A DNA stretch of 64,000 bases from JACPYF01 sp964348695 (GTDB lineage Bacteria; Patescibacteriota; Saccharimonadia; Saccharimonadales; Saccharimonadaceae). Positions 15,128-23,966 of this stretch are shown piece after piece. The notes under the pieces were generated by a model, which saw nothing but the letters and a program-made list of their open reading frames with translations, was not told the DNA's origin and made no database searches. The DNA is taken from NCBI GenBank assembly GCA_964348695.1, contig CAYGDI010000001.1, positions 210,414 through 274,413 on the forward strand, given 5' to 3'. Position 1 is the first letter of the stretch; the number at the start of each line of letters is the position of its first letter. Made by a program: the position numbers and the translations under genes.

Positions 15128-17259
15128 GATTTGATATTTTTGAGTGGGAATCGAAATCCGAACGTACTACCTTTGTTCTCTACGCTCTGAAATATAACCT
15201 TACCGCCCTGTAGATCAATAATCTTCTGTGCCATGAATAGGCCTAATCCCGTACCGTCGGGTCGAGCGTTGCGAGCGTTCTCTGCACGGAAAAATTTGGT
15301 AAACAGCCTGTGTTGTACATTTTTTGGTACACCAATACCAGTATCAGTCACCTTGAAGATCACCTCGGTTTTTGTTTGCTCTAGCACGATACCAATAGTA
15401 CCGTTTTTAGGAGTATAGAATATCGCGTTGTCGATAAAATTCATCATGACTTGCCTGATCTTTGTCTCATCTAATATAACAATAGGAAAGTTTTTTGGTG
15501 GTGTGTAGTTGATAATCTGATCTCTCAAGCCTGCGAGATCACGTAGTTGGGTAATCTCTTCTAGTACGATTTTGTTGAGGTCTGTTTCGTTATGTTCTAT
15601 AACGAACTTACCAGTTCGAATACGAGATATATTGAGAAAGTCAGAGATCAAAAACACCATTCTCTGGGAACTATTAAAGGCCTCTTCCAGAGCTTTTCGT
15701 TGAGTGTCGTTGATTTTTCCTAAGTCCCCTTCTAGCATCATAGAGATGTAGCCCTTGATACTCGTAAGTGGTGTACGCAGCTGATGAGATGCCATAGAGA
15801 TAAATTCGTCTTTTGTATCGTCGAGAGCGACTAGCTTTTCGTTGGTGCGTTTTAGTGCGGCGGTGGCTTTGTTGACTTTTGCCTGTAGGGTCGCGTTGAA
15901 TTCTCTGATTTCTTCAAAAGCCAGAGCGTTTTGCAGGGCCAAAGCTAGGTCGTTGGAAGCAAGAGTCAACAGCTGGTCGTCATTATGGTTGATACTGTTG
16001 CCATTTTTTTTGTTACCAATCACTAAAAAACCTATCGCTTTGTTGGTTGTAGATAGTCGTGCAACAATTGCTATATGGTTGAGCTCAAAGTACGTTTTTT
16101 TGTGGTTGGAGCTTTCCTTTAGCATGCTGGCGTGTGTGATTTTTTGTTTGATTGTTTCCAATACTTCTAAAAAGTCTGCGTTTGCAAGGCGTTCTATCGG
16201 TGCGCTAGCCGTACTGCTTGTTATCTTTAGTTTGCCTGCTGTGTCATACATCACAAAAGCAGCGTATTCTGGCTTTATGGTTTCATCTATGACACTCAGG
16301 CTATGTCTTTGGATACTGTGGGCATCGACACTACGGGTCGAAAAACTACTGATTCGTCCTATCGCCTCGTTGACAGAATAACTTTGTTGGAAAAACAAAC
16401 GATTCGTCCCTTTGTCCACAAACTTTTTGATTGGCCCAAAAAGCAGCGCAACTCCAATAGCTGTCAGAACATAATATATCTGTAGTTCTATTGTGACCAG
16501 CTGTCCCCCGAACAGGATGCTCGTCATGTTGAACGCAACAAAAACAAACAACAACACTATCGCTCCTAGAGACAAGGTGTAGCCTAGCAAACGAAAGACG
16601 ACATATCGAATATCAAAAAGTCTCCATCTCAGTATGGCTGCAGAAGTAAATATGAAAAATATGAGAGAAAATATCGGGGTGACATTTGACAGCTCAAAGA
16701 TGTTAAGTATCGGCAGTACAACACCAAAAATCACGCTAGGAATGATGGTCAAAATAATCCCTAGGTTTAGAAAAAGGGTTTTATGGTAGTCAGTTTTGCT
16801 GAGCTTTTTTTGATTTTTGTAGATTTGCATTAATATCATGACGCTGGTAGCAATAATAAACAGTAAAAAGTAGAGGTACAGCTCACCGAGCACGAAACCA
16901 TCATTTGATTGATAGACATTGGCGTCTGTAAATGACAGCCCAAAAATTGGCAGGCTCGCTAAGAAGAGGATTTTTACATGGCTACTGATAGCCGTTTTTC
17001 TGTTTGGGTCAAAGTTGTCAACAAAAAGCAGCAATACCAGGATACCGGCAATAGATGCGGGTGTGATAAGACGCTGTAAGAATAGGTTCGTAGGATCACT
17101 GATGACTAACAAGTTGGCCGTAATCCATATCGATGTACATAGTGCGAGCAAGGCAAAGCTTTTATTCAGAGTGGATCTTTGGTTGTTAGCTAATACAATC
17201 GAGCCCAAAAAAAGTATAAGAATGATCGTAATAATAATACCCGCCTCGAGGATGAACAT
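15124..17259 (-). CDS. Membrane sensor histidine kinase (7TM, GAF, HisKA, HATPase)
   Basis: 711 aa. About seven or eight N-terminal membrane helices (to about residue 270), then a GAF-like domain (about 300-450), a coiled coil, and the HisKA phosphoacceptor H492 in ISMASHQLRTPLTS. The HATPase N-box (NFIDNAIFYTP) and G-box (DGTGLGLFMAQK) follow. The N-terminus resembles the 7TM histidine-kinase module. The start is set by GAGGAG upstream, and the stop of the preceding gene abuts it. No response regulator is nearby, so the partner is unknown. Confidence 0.92.
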   Translation of the reverse strand: MFILEAGIIITIILILFLGSIVLANNQRSTLNKSFALLALCTSIWITANLLVISDPTNLFLQRLITPASIAGILVLLLFVDNFDPNRKTAISSHVKILFLASLPIFGLSFTDANVYQSNDGFVLGELYLYFLLFIIATSVMILMQIYKNQKKLSKTDYHKTLFLNLGIILTIIPSVIFGVVLPILNIFELSNVTPIFSLIFFIFTSAAILRWRLFDIRYVVFRLLGYTLSLGAIVLLFVFVAFNMTSILFGGQLVTIELQIYYVLTAIGVALLFGPIKKFVDKGTNRLFFQQSYSVNEAIGRISSFSTRSVDAHSIQRHSLSVIDETIKPEYAAFVMYDTAGKLKITSSTASAPIERLANADFLEVLETIKQKITHASMLKESSNHKKTYFELNHIAIVARLSTTNKAIGFLVIGNKKNGNSINHNDDQLLTLASNDLALALQNALAFEEIREFNATLQAKVNKATAALKRTNEKLVALDDTKDEFISMASHQLRTPLTSIKGYISMMLEGDLGKINDTQRKALEEAFNSSQRMVFLISDFLNISRIRTGKFVIEHNETDLNKIVLEEITQLRDLAGLRDQIINYTPPKNFPIVILDETKIRQVMMNFIDNAIFYTPKNGTIGIVLEQTKTEVIFKVTDTGIGVPKNVQHRLFTKFFRAENARNARPDGTGLGLFMAQKIIDLQGGKVIFQSVENKGSTFGFRFPLKNIKS

Positions 17260-18237
17260 CTAAGACGATCTCCTCAGTACCCAGGCGGACTGATATGTTG
17301 ATGCAAGTGCAATATCCTTTAGGTCGGCAAAGTCGTCGCTGGTCTCGCCCATTGGCGGAAGGACCAGAAAATGTTCTGCAGATTGCATCTTCGGACTAGT
17401 GCTGAGTAATCGCAAAGAAGGCACTACGGCATCTTCATCGATAGTGGAGTGTGTTTGAATGAAATCAACTAATACAATGCCTGATTTTTCTATACCACGC
17501 TGGCGTAGGAACTCTTCTGAGAGTGTTGAATTATCCTCTACTCGCCCTACGGTCATTATATTACTATCGATAGGCAATTGTTGGTCGTTAGGGAGTACGT
17601 GTTCACCGATAGCTGTAAGCGCGTCTTTATGTATCAAGCACGCTTGCTGCACACCTGCAGGCTGAAAACTCATATTAGGAAAAGCTGGCTTGGCAAGAAG
17701 CTCGATAAGTCGTGGCAGTGATGCGTTGTAGTCTGCTGTATCGAAAAGCACGTCGAGGTCTCTTCCTTCGGCAATAAGTCTTTGTATTTCGCCATCAACC
17801 CACTGACTTGTGCGCTGGAATAGTAGCCTAGCTATGTCCAATCCTTGACCACCTGAACTCACGGCTAGTGTACCGATAGTATATAGCTCGTTTTCTACTC
17901 TCAAATTTGCTAGTTGTTTGACTTTTTTCATGTCGAGCCAATTGATATGTTCTTGGGCGGTGTGTATAGACATAAAACCAGATATTATTTCTCGACCATC
18001 TCGTCGTTCTTTGACAACTATTTTGGTGACGGACGGGTCTTTTGCATCATGTACGAATTCTTCAGCTGACATATCTTGACGAAACATGGATTGACCTTGG
18101 TCTTTTTGAAATTGCGACTGAATCAGCTCAAAGCTACCCACAGTATCGTAGTCATCTAGAACATACAGAACAGAGGCGTATTTTTCAGATGACGCGTCGT
18201 TTCGTTCATGACTACGATTGATTGTCTCTGTTGACAT
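17260..18237 (-). CDS. Putative GNAT-like protein
   Basis: 325 aa. The middle section resembles GNAT acetyltransferase motif A: ELYTIGTLAVSSGGQGLDIA followed by RLLFQRTSQWVD. KIVVKERRDGREIISGF could be the preceding strand pair. The C-terminal 120 residues are unassigned. GGAGG lies 12 nt before the ATG. It lies immediately upstream of the 711-aa kinase on the same strand, and the kinase ATG follows its stop directly, so the two are probably co-transcribed. Could also be an N-acyltransferase relative. Confidence 0.5.
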   Translation of the reverse strand: MSTETINRSHERNDASSEKYASVLYVLDDYDTVGSFELIQSQFQKDQGQSMFRQDMSAEEFVHDAKDPSVTKIVVKERRDGREIISGFMSIHTAQEHINWLDMKKVKQLANLRVENELYTIGTLAVSSGGQGLDIARLLFQRTSQWVDGEIQRLIAEGRDLDVLFDTADYNASLPRLIELLAKPAFPNMSFQPAGVQQACLIHKDALTAIGEHVLPNDQQLPIDSNIMTVGRVEDNSTLSEEFLRQRGIEKSGIVLVDFIQTHSTIDEDAVVPSLRLLSTSPKMQSAEHFLVLPPMGETSDDFADLKDIALASTYQSAWVLRRSS

Positions 18238-18315
18238 CGTTTAAAGTACCCTCCACTGTTGTTATCGTAACGTTTCGTTGTATACTGCTTATAGTTTAAC
18301 AAAAAACAATCACAA

Positions 18316-18690
18316 ATGAGTATGAAACAAGAAAACCGGCCTATTCTTTCAAAGCACTGCTTTGGTACGCTGTGGGTGAAAAACGTTGATTTGCTCACGG
18401 ATATGGCAGCTTGCGAGCAAAAGGTTAGCGAGTTGATTGTTCGTCATGGAGCGCATCAACTAGGGTCTACAACTCATACTTTTGAAAATGGTAGTTTTAC
18501 ACTTTTGCTATCTCTATCGGAATCTCACATCTCGATTCATACTTGGCCAGAACATAAGAATGTCCAATTGGATGTTTTTTTGTGTAGTTATCTAGAGGAC
18601 AATTCTAAAAAATGTCAGAAGATTTTTGATGAAATATGCCAGTATTTTAAACCGACAAGAACAGAAACGCAATCAGTTATGAGAGCATAG
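18316..18690 (+). CDS. S-adenosylmethionine decarboxylase-like pyruvoyl protein (SpeD family)
   Basis: 124 aa, the size of class 1B prokaryotic AdoMetDC. The self-cleavage/pyruvoyl motif is intact: SESHISIHTWPE with Ser70 after Glu69. H71, the catalytic cysteine region LDVFLC (C90) and the N-terminal KHCFGTLW are present. Known members give decarboxylated SAM for spermidine, but some bacterial homologues decarboxylate arginine or ornithine. No speE lies nearby. The next gene starts immediately after the TAG. Confidence 0.88.
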   Translation: MSMKQENRPILSKHCFGTLWVKNVDLLTDMAACEQKVSELIVRHGAHQLGSTTHTFENGSFTLLLSLSESHISIHTWPEHKNVQLDVFLCSYLEDNSKKCQKIFDEICQYFKPTRTETQSVMRA

Positions 18691-19857
18691 ATGATTGAAA
18701 CAATTTTGCTGCTAAGTATACTGTGTGGTTTCGTCGGATGTATCCAAATGTTGCTTTCTAGTCAAAGATACCGACTTGCAGGCAGTACAATTGAAAAAAT
18801 ACACTGGGAAGAGGATACTCCAACCGTTAGTTTATGCATACCGGCACGCAACGAGACACATGCATTGGCGGATTGTCTAGCATCGGCACTATCAAGTGAT
18901 TATCCGAAACTAGAGATTATTGTACTAGATGATTGTTCACAAGATACAACTTCGCAGGTCATTAGAGGTTTTGCTCATGACGGGGTGCGCTTTGTGAAAG
19001 GAGATGCGCCTAGTGACGGTTGGTTGGGAAAAAACAACGCTTATCAAGTGCTATCGCAGCAAGCTCGAGGTGAATATCTAGTCTTCATGAGTGTTGATAC
19101 GCGTATTGAAACAAAAACTATTTCCCAGATAGTGGGCTATATGCAGCTGAAAAAACTCAGCATGGTCTCTATACTGCCTAGACGATACGATGGTCTACGT
19201 AGTAGCGTACTGTTTGCCCCACTCAGATATTTTTGGCAACTTCTACTCCCGCTCAAAATCAATACGCCATTGGCAACCAGTATTTGGTCAATTAGAGCAG
19301 ATAGCCTGCAACAGACCGGTGGGTTCGAGGCTTTTCGAGATGATATTCATGTAGAAAATACAATCGCATCTCAGTTAGAAAACAAAAACCAGTATAGGTT
19401 TCTGGTCGCTAACAACGATCTCGCTGTTAATTATGAGAAAAAATGGGCATCACAGGTACAAACGGCCATTCGACTCTGGTACCCTGCTCTTGGCAAAAAT
19501 GTGGGGCTTGGCTTGCTAGCAGTAGTAGCTCATTTTGTATTATTTGTTCTGCCTTTTGTGGTGTTTGTCGGTGGCTTGCTGCATCTAACTTCCGGCTCTT
19601 TCGTATTACCTCTGAGTTTTGTGCTTTCTCTGTGTGCATCTTTTTTGTATATCGGTCTCTACGTTGCATATATCAAGAAAACAAAACGAATCAACAGCCT
19701 GAGTGATGTCCTGGTTGTGCTTGTCTCTATCTTTTTGCTGCCGTTTTTGGCGGTTCAAGAAATGGTATTGATCATTGTGAGTTTTATCCAGTACAAACGC
19801 GGAAAAGTTGACTGGAAAGGCCGCAATGTCTGCTACCCTGTTGTGGCAAAAAGTTAG
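18691..19857 (+). CDS. Membrane glycosyltransferase, family 2
   Basis: 388 aa. One N-terminal helix, then a GT-A domain: PTVSLCIPARNETHALADCL, KLEIIVLDDCSQDTT, a metal-binding VFMSVDTRIE, then GGFEAF. Three or four C-terminal helices follow (about 270-360). It resembles transferases acting on lipid-linked acceptors (HpnB/CrtQ-type). The ATG directly follows the SpeD stop (zero gap), so the pair is one operon. The acceptor is unknown. Confidence 0.85.
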   Translation: MIETILLLSILCGFVGCIQMLLSSQRYRLAGSTIEKIHWEEDTPTVSLCIPARNETHALADCLASALSSDYPKLEIIVLDDCSQDTTSQVIRGFAHDGVRFVKGDAPSDGWLGKNNAYQVLSQQARGEYLVFMSVDTRIETKTISQIVGYMQLKKLSMVSILPRRYDGLRSSVLFAPLRYFWQLLLPLKINTPLATSIWSIRADSLQQTGGFEAFRDDIHVENTIASQLENKNQYRFLVANNDLAVNYEKKWASQVQTAIRLWYPALGKNVGLGLLAVVAHFVLFVLPFVVFVGGLLHLTSGSFVLPLSFVLSLCASFLYIGLYVAYIKKTKRINSLSDVLVVLVSIFLLPFLAVQEMVLIIVSFIQYKRGKVDWKGRNVCYPVVAKS

Positions 19858-19858
19858 T

Positions 19859-20512
19859 TCAGGCGTTTGCGTCGTGACCAAGTTCGCTGAGAGCTGTGAT
19901 CATTTCCTTTTTTGAGAGATGAGAGACTTTTATATTATTATGCTGCGCGATTACGTATCCTTGGATCACGTGTTTGAGACGGATAGCATCTTTGCGCCAA
20001 AAATAGTCGATCTTAAAATGATCAACAGAATTCATCACACGACTCGAGATTGTCACTGAGCCAAAGAAAGGTCCTACCCCAGAGGCAATATTGAGGATAT
20101 CCTCTATACGGATACTGATCACCTCCGCTGACCAAAAAAAACTACGTTTTGTGATAGTAACCTTTGTACGGTCTAAAGAAATGCTGTCTGGGAATAAATC
20201 AAAAGGAAATACTGCAGTAGCGGTTGCCAGTACTTCGTTGGACTTTGCAACCATCTTGTGTAGTTTTTTTAAGGAGTCGGCTCGTTCTTCGCTTGGTTTT
20301 TTAGCTATAATCGTATTTTTCTGTGCGATCAACTGTTCAACTGGGGCGAATAGGACATCTTTGTTAAGTAGGAGTCCTATATTCATAAATGCTTTTGTTG
20401 CCGTTTGGCCGATTTTTTTACTACGTAGTGGTAAAAAGCCGTACGGCTGATAAAAAAGGTCAGAAGGTTTACTTAGTGGTACATTTTGACTCACCATATC
20501 TTTGTCGTCCAT
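19859..20512 (-). CDS. Hypothetical protein, possible PH-like domain
   Basis: 217 aa, no clear membrane helix. Residues about 100-190 have a strand-rich pattern (DSISLDRTKVTITKRSFFW, VISIRIEDILNI, GSVTISSR) like bacterial PH domains. The rest is helical. AGGAGG 7 nt before the ATG gives a firm start. It converges on the glycosyltransferase gene. Function unknown. Confidence 0.55.
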   Translation of the reverse strand: MDDKDMVSQNVPLSKPSDLFYQPYGFLPLRSKKIGQTATKAFMNIGLLLNKDVLFAPVEQLIAQKNTIIAKKPSEERADSLKKLHKMVAKSNEVLATATAVFPFDLFPDSISLDRTKVTITKRSFFWSAEVISIRIEDILNIASGVGPFFGSVTISSRVMNSVDHFKIDYFWRKDAIRLKHVIQGYVIAQHNNIKVSHLSKKEMITALSELGHDANA

Positions 20513-20573
20513 AACACGCCCTCCTGTTTAGACAATTTCATTATAGTGGATTGCTTTGAAAAAAGCCAATAAT

Positions 20574-22241
20574 CTAATTTGTATCTGATGTAATATCGAG
20601 CTGTCCGTTGAGATAGGCAATGATAAGGTTTTCTCGAGGGCTTTCTCCACCTAGAGCCTTGAATGCTCTGTGTATTCTCGCACCTGCGGCCACACTAGTG
20701 ATATTCAGGCGATCACCAATGGTTTGATAATTTGCAGTCTGCATTCTTATAGTCAAGGCAGCTTGGGCCTCAGCGGAAAGCGGTCTTTTTTGTTTTGCTT
20801 TCAAGGTATTAACCTCGTCTTCAGTGGCATCAAGATGACCGTTTTTTAGACACCATATTGCGAGCTGTTCGATCGTGAGACTGGTATTATTGCGGATATC
20901 TCTCATCATGGCGCGGACAGTTGTTCTTTGTAGACCTATTCTTTCGGCGATTTCTTCGTTTGTCAGATGGAGATAGCGAGCCAGCTCTCTTTGTGCAGGC
21001 GTCATTTTCACCCGTTGCGCTTCTATTTGCTGCAGCAGTGCTTTGATAGTAAGGATCTCGGGCTCTGGTAAGTATTTGTTAAGTATATCGCTCAGCTCAC
21101 GGTTGTCATCTTGCTGTATTTCAGCGATGTCTTCGTTGCTAAGTCCTGCTATTTCAGAGATCGGTAGATCAAGAGATAGCAAATTGTGTAGTCTCCTAAA
21201 GCCTTTCTTTTCAGCCAATCTCACAGATTCACTCGAAAGGCCTCCCAAACATATGGCTGTATCTCTTAGAGTTATCTTCTCTTGGCGAGGATTCATGCCG
21301 GATCTTAATTGGAGCACTATTCTTTCCCGTCTTGCCAAGAGTGTGACTGCATTTCTGACTTCACGTTCTCTTTCCGACTGCGTGAGCACGTCTATAGGAG
21401 ATGCCGTTTCTTCATCGATTAGTAGATCCATCCGTTCTATATTGGATTCTCCGCTCTGTCCTACGGGCGCGTTAAGCGATAGTGTACCTCTCGCGTGTCT
21501 GCGTATCCTATCGATATCTGCTACGTCGAGGTCTAGACGCTGAGTCAATTCCTCTATGCTTGCTTCTCGACCCTCGGTTGATTGAATTTCGTGTTCTATT
21601 CTGTTGATCGCAGTAGCGTATTGCGCTACGTGTGCTGGAAGTCTGATATTGCGGCTTTTGTCTGCAAGTGAGCGCGTGATGCCTTGTTTGATCCACCACG
21701 AGGCATAAGTGCTAAATTTGAAGCCTCTTCTATGGTCAAATTTTTCAGCAGCCCGTATCAGCCCTAAATTGCCTTCTTGGATAAGATCGAGAAAAGGTAG
21801 CCCAAATCCCCTGTATTTTTTTGCAATACTAACTACAAGTCGCAGGTTTGCTTCGATCAGCTGGTCTTTTGCATCCGGATCGCCTTTTTCACAGGCTTTT
21901 GCGAGACTGACTTCTTGATCTGCGGTGAGCAAATCCACCTTGCCTATCTGACGCAAGTAGAACTTTAGTGTGTCCGAAGGATTGATGCTTGCTTCGTTTT
22001 CTGCAGCTAGGAGTGCAACTTCCTCGTCATTGAGCAGTGGCACAGATTCTTCACTCTCTACATCTGATTCTTCGAAAGTATCGAGCGCGGCTCCAGTGTA
22101 CTGCTCTAATATCAAGGCTGCCTCATCCGCAACTAGAGGTTGCGCGTGAATATCTTCAAATTCCGAACCTCGTAGAGGGTCAGTTTGCAGTGTATCTGAC
22201 AATGAATCAGATGGGATAGAATTATTATTGTTCTCGGCCAT
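20574..22241 (-). CDS. rpoD: RNA polymerase sigma-70 factor with C-terminal extension
   Basis: 555 aa. An acidic N-terminus (1-88), region 1.2 (90-125), region 2 with LDLIQEGNLGLIRAAEKFD and TYASWWIKQGITRSLAD, region 3, then region 4 (about 290-355). Region 4.2 is divergent (LSSESVRLAEKKGFRRLHNL). About 200 residues follow region 4, where primary sigmas normally end. This extension holds at least one further HTH-like segment (LTNEEIAERIGLQRTTVRAM) and a second (YQTIGDRLNITSVAAGARI). Probably the housekeeping sigma. The -10 TATAAT lies 13 nt before the ATG. Confidence 0.9.
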   Translation of the reverse strand: MAENNNNSIPSDSLSDTLQTDPLRGSEFEDIHAQPLVADEAALILEQYTGAALDTFEESDVESEESVPLLNDEEVALLAAENEASINPSDTLKFYLRQIGKVDLLTADQEVSLAKACEKGDPDAKDQLIEANLRLVVSIAKKYRGFGLPFLDLIQEGNLGLIRAAEKFDHRRGFKFSTYASWWIKQGITRSLADKSRNIRLPAHVAQYATAINRIEHEIQSTEGREASIEELTQRLDLDVADIDRIRRHARGTLSLNAPVGQSGESNIERMDLLIDEETASPIDVLTQSEREREVRNAVTLLARRERIVLQLRSGMNPRQEKITLRDTAICLGGLSSESVRLAEKKGFRRLHNLLSLDLPISEIAGLSNEDIAEIQQDDNRELSDILNKYLPEPEILTIKALLQQIEAQRVKMTPAQRELARYLHLTNEEIAERIGLQRTTVRAMMRDIRNNTSLTIEQLAIWCLKNGHLDATEDEVNTLKAKQKRPLSAEAQAALTIRMQTANYQTIGDRLNITSVAAGARIHRAFKALGGESPRENLIIAYLNGQLDITSDTN

Positions 22242-22315
22242 AATTAGAAGCTATATTATAGCATTATATTTGTATTTTTAAAAGTATTTTAATAGGTCTT
22301 GGGTTCTGTATTGCG

Positions 22316-22342
22316 AGAATAAAACAGCCACCTATGGTGACT
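22316..22342 (-). terminator. Terminator after tRNA-Trp
   Basis: Stem AGTCACC / GGTGGCT with a 3-nt loop, followed by GTTTTATTC on the minus strand, 10 nt downstream of the tRNA. Confidence 0.7.
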
Positions 22343-22351
22343 ACTTTATTT

Positions 22352-22426
22352 TGGCAGGGGCACGTGGAATCGAACCACGATCTAAGGTTTTGGAGACCTT
22401 TATACTAACCGTTGTACTATGCCCCT
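22352..22426 (-). tRNA. tRNA-Trp (CCA)
   Basis: Acceptor AGGGGCA/TGCCCCT, anticodon loop CTCCAAA giving anticodon CCA, T-loop TTCGATT, discriminator G and an encoded CCA end. An extended -10 (TGG TATAAT) lies about 135 nt upstream on the same strand at 22562-22567. Confidence 0.95.
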
Positions 22427-22623
22427 ACGTCCAAACTTGCGTCTCTACCTCGTTTTGCCTGGTGGCAAAAGCTTCGGTCTAAGACTTCGTTTCTCCTTTT
22501 CAGTCCCGCATACAGTCGCATGCGCTCCTTGGTTTGCGTGACTGGGTGAACCGTAGATTGATTATACCAGAACTAATCTGTTGGTGCTTTAGAAAAGTTC
22601 AAAAAATGGTATACTAGGTGTAC

Positions 22624-23256
22624 ATGAAATCATTGAGTTTAAACAAACCGTTGGTACTAATAGTTGTTGGTTTGCCTGGAAGTGGCAAGAGTTTTTTTGC
22701 CAGACAGTTTTCGGATACTTTCCACGCTCCTCTGGTGAGTCAAGATGAAATTCGACATGTACTATACTCTGAACCCACGCTCACGAAGCAAGAACAGAAT
22801 ATTGTGGATAGTATGTGCCTGTTGCAAGCACGTGAGCTTTTCAAAACTCACAAAACGTTCATAGTTGATGGCCACGCTTCAACAAAAAGTAAACGTGCTA
22901 ATTTGCGTAAAATGGCCAAAGACAAAGACTTCGACACACTACTCGTCTGGGTGCAGACAGATGTAGCGACTGCAAAGTACCGTTCAATGAAACGTTCTAA
23001 TAGGAAAAAAGACGATACATTCAACCAGTCACTTTCTGGTATGCAATACGAGGAACTAGCTCGCTCTTTTTCACCGCCAACGGGGCAAGAGCCCACTATC
23101 GTTATCAGTGGCAAGCATACGTACGCAACTCAAGCTAGAGTTGTCTTAAAAAAACTTGTTGCACCGAGAGCAAATGCACCGCAAACTATCGTCAATCATA
23201 GTGGTCGCACTCCTCAAGGTCCATCAGCAGCCCGACGTAATGTCATTATAAGATAA
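22624..23256 (+). CDS. P-loop kinase-like protein (AAA_33 type)
   Basis: 210 aa. Walker A GLPGSGKSFF near the N-terminus, then SQDEIRHVLY, FIVDGHAST (Walker B-like) and a basic LID region (RSMKRSNRKKDD). The fold group covers gluconate, polynucleotide and toxin-type small kinases; the substrate is unknown. The C-terminal 30 residues are basic and Pro/Gly-rich. A TGG-extended -10 TATACT ends 8 nt before the ATG, predicting a leaderless mRNA. A GTG two codons earlier is the alternative start. Confidence 0.75.
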   Translation: MKSLSLNKPLVLIVVGLPGSGKSFFARQFSDTFHAPLVSQDEIRHVLYSEPTLTKQEQNIVDSMCLLQARELFKTHKTFIVDGHASTKSKRANLRKMAKDKDFDTLLVWVQTDVATAKYRSMKRSNRKKDDTFNQSLSGMQYEELARSFSPPTGQEPTIVISGKHTYATQARVVLKKLVAPRANAPQTIVNHSGRTPQGPSAARRNVIIR

Positions 23257-23269
23257 GGAGAGCGAAATA

Positions 23270-23956
23270 GTGCCACACTTTCACGACCCTATACTAGGCA
23301 AGGTCACAGTGTCGCGCACTCGATCTGCGCGTTATGTACGCCTAGGTATCACATCTGGCGGAGATATTAAGGTCTCTGCACCTTTCTTTACACCGATGTA
23401 TTTTATCAAAGCTTTTGTCAAAAAATCTCGGGGTGAACTACAAGGAGTGATCGACCGATATAGAACTGTATACGCAAGCAATATGAAAATAGGAAAATCG
23501 CACGAACTTGTTATCGACTATTCGGCTGCGACTACGGATGTGCAGTACAAAAAACCGTCCATAATCGTGCGTATTCACGACGAAGATGATATTTTGGATG
23601 ATACTATTCAAGGCGCTATACGAGAAAAGGTCGTCAAGGCACTTAGATCAGAAGCTAAAGCATATCTTCCACGACGATTGCAGCATATAGCTGATAGCAA
23701 AGATTTTCAGTACACAAAAGTCAGGTTTTCTCATGCCAAAGGGCGTTGGGGAAGCTGCAGTAGTGATGGTACGATTAGTCTCAATATTGCGCTGATGAAA
23801 CTGCCTTTTGAACTGATAGACTACGTATTGATTCACGAGTTGGCTCACACTAGGTTTCTCAACCACAGTGCTTCGTTCTGGAACTTGGTTGAACAATCTG
23901 ATCCACTATACAAAACACATAGAAAAGCACTGAAAAATGAGTCGCCTCATATATAA
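23270..23956 (+). CDS. YgjP-like zinc metallopeptidase domain protein
   Basis: 228 aa. HELAHTRFLNHSASFW near residue 189 supplies the HExxH zinc site plus a third ligand histidine. It is preceded by the family signature RWGSCSSDGTISLN. The family (YgjP/DUF45) is M48-like. GTG start with AAGGAG 9 nt upstream, 13 nt after the preceding stop. The substrate is not known. Confidence 0.85.
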   Translation: MPHFHDPILGKVTVSRTRSARYVRLGITSGGDIKVSAPFFTPMYFIKAFVKKSRGELQGVIDRYRTVYASNMKIGKSHELVIDYSAATTDVQYKKPSIIVRIHDEDDILDDTIQGAIREKVVKALRSEAKAYLPRRLQHIADSKDFQYTKVRFSHAKGRWGSCSSDGTISLNIALMKLPFELIDYVLIHELAHTRFLNHSASFWNLVEQSDPLYKTHRKALKNESPHI

Positions 23957-23966
23957 TGAATAGATA

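Noticed and set aside
22430..22560. Additional RNA gene between tRNA-Trp and the kinase gene
   Set aside because: Several short complementarities exist, but no consistent fold or T-run; it looks like the tRNA precursor leader.
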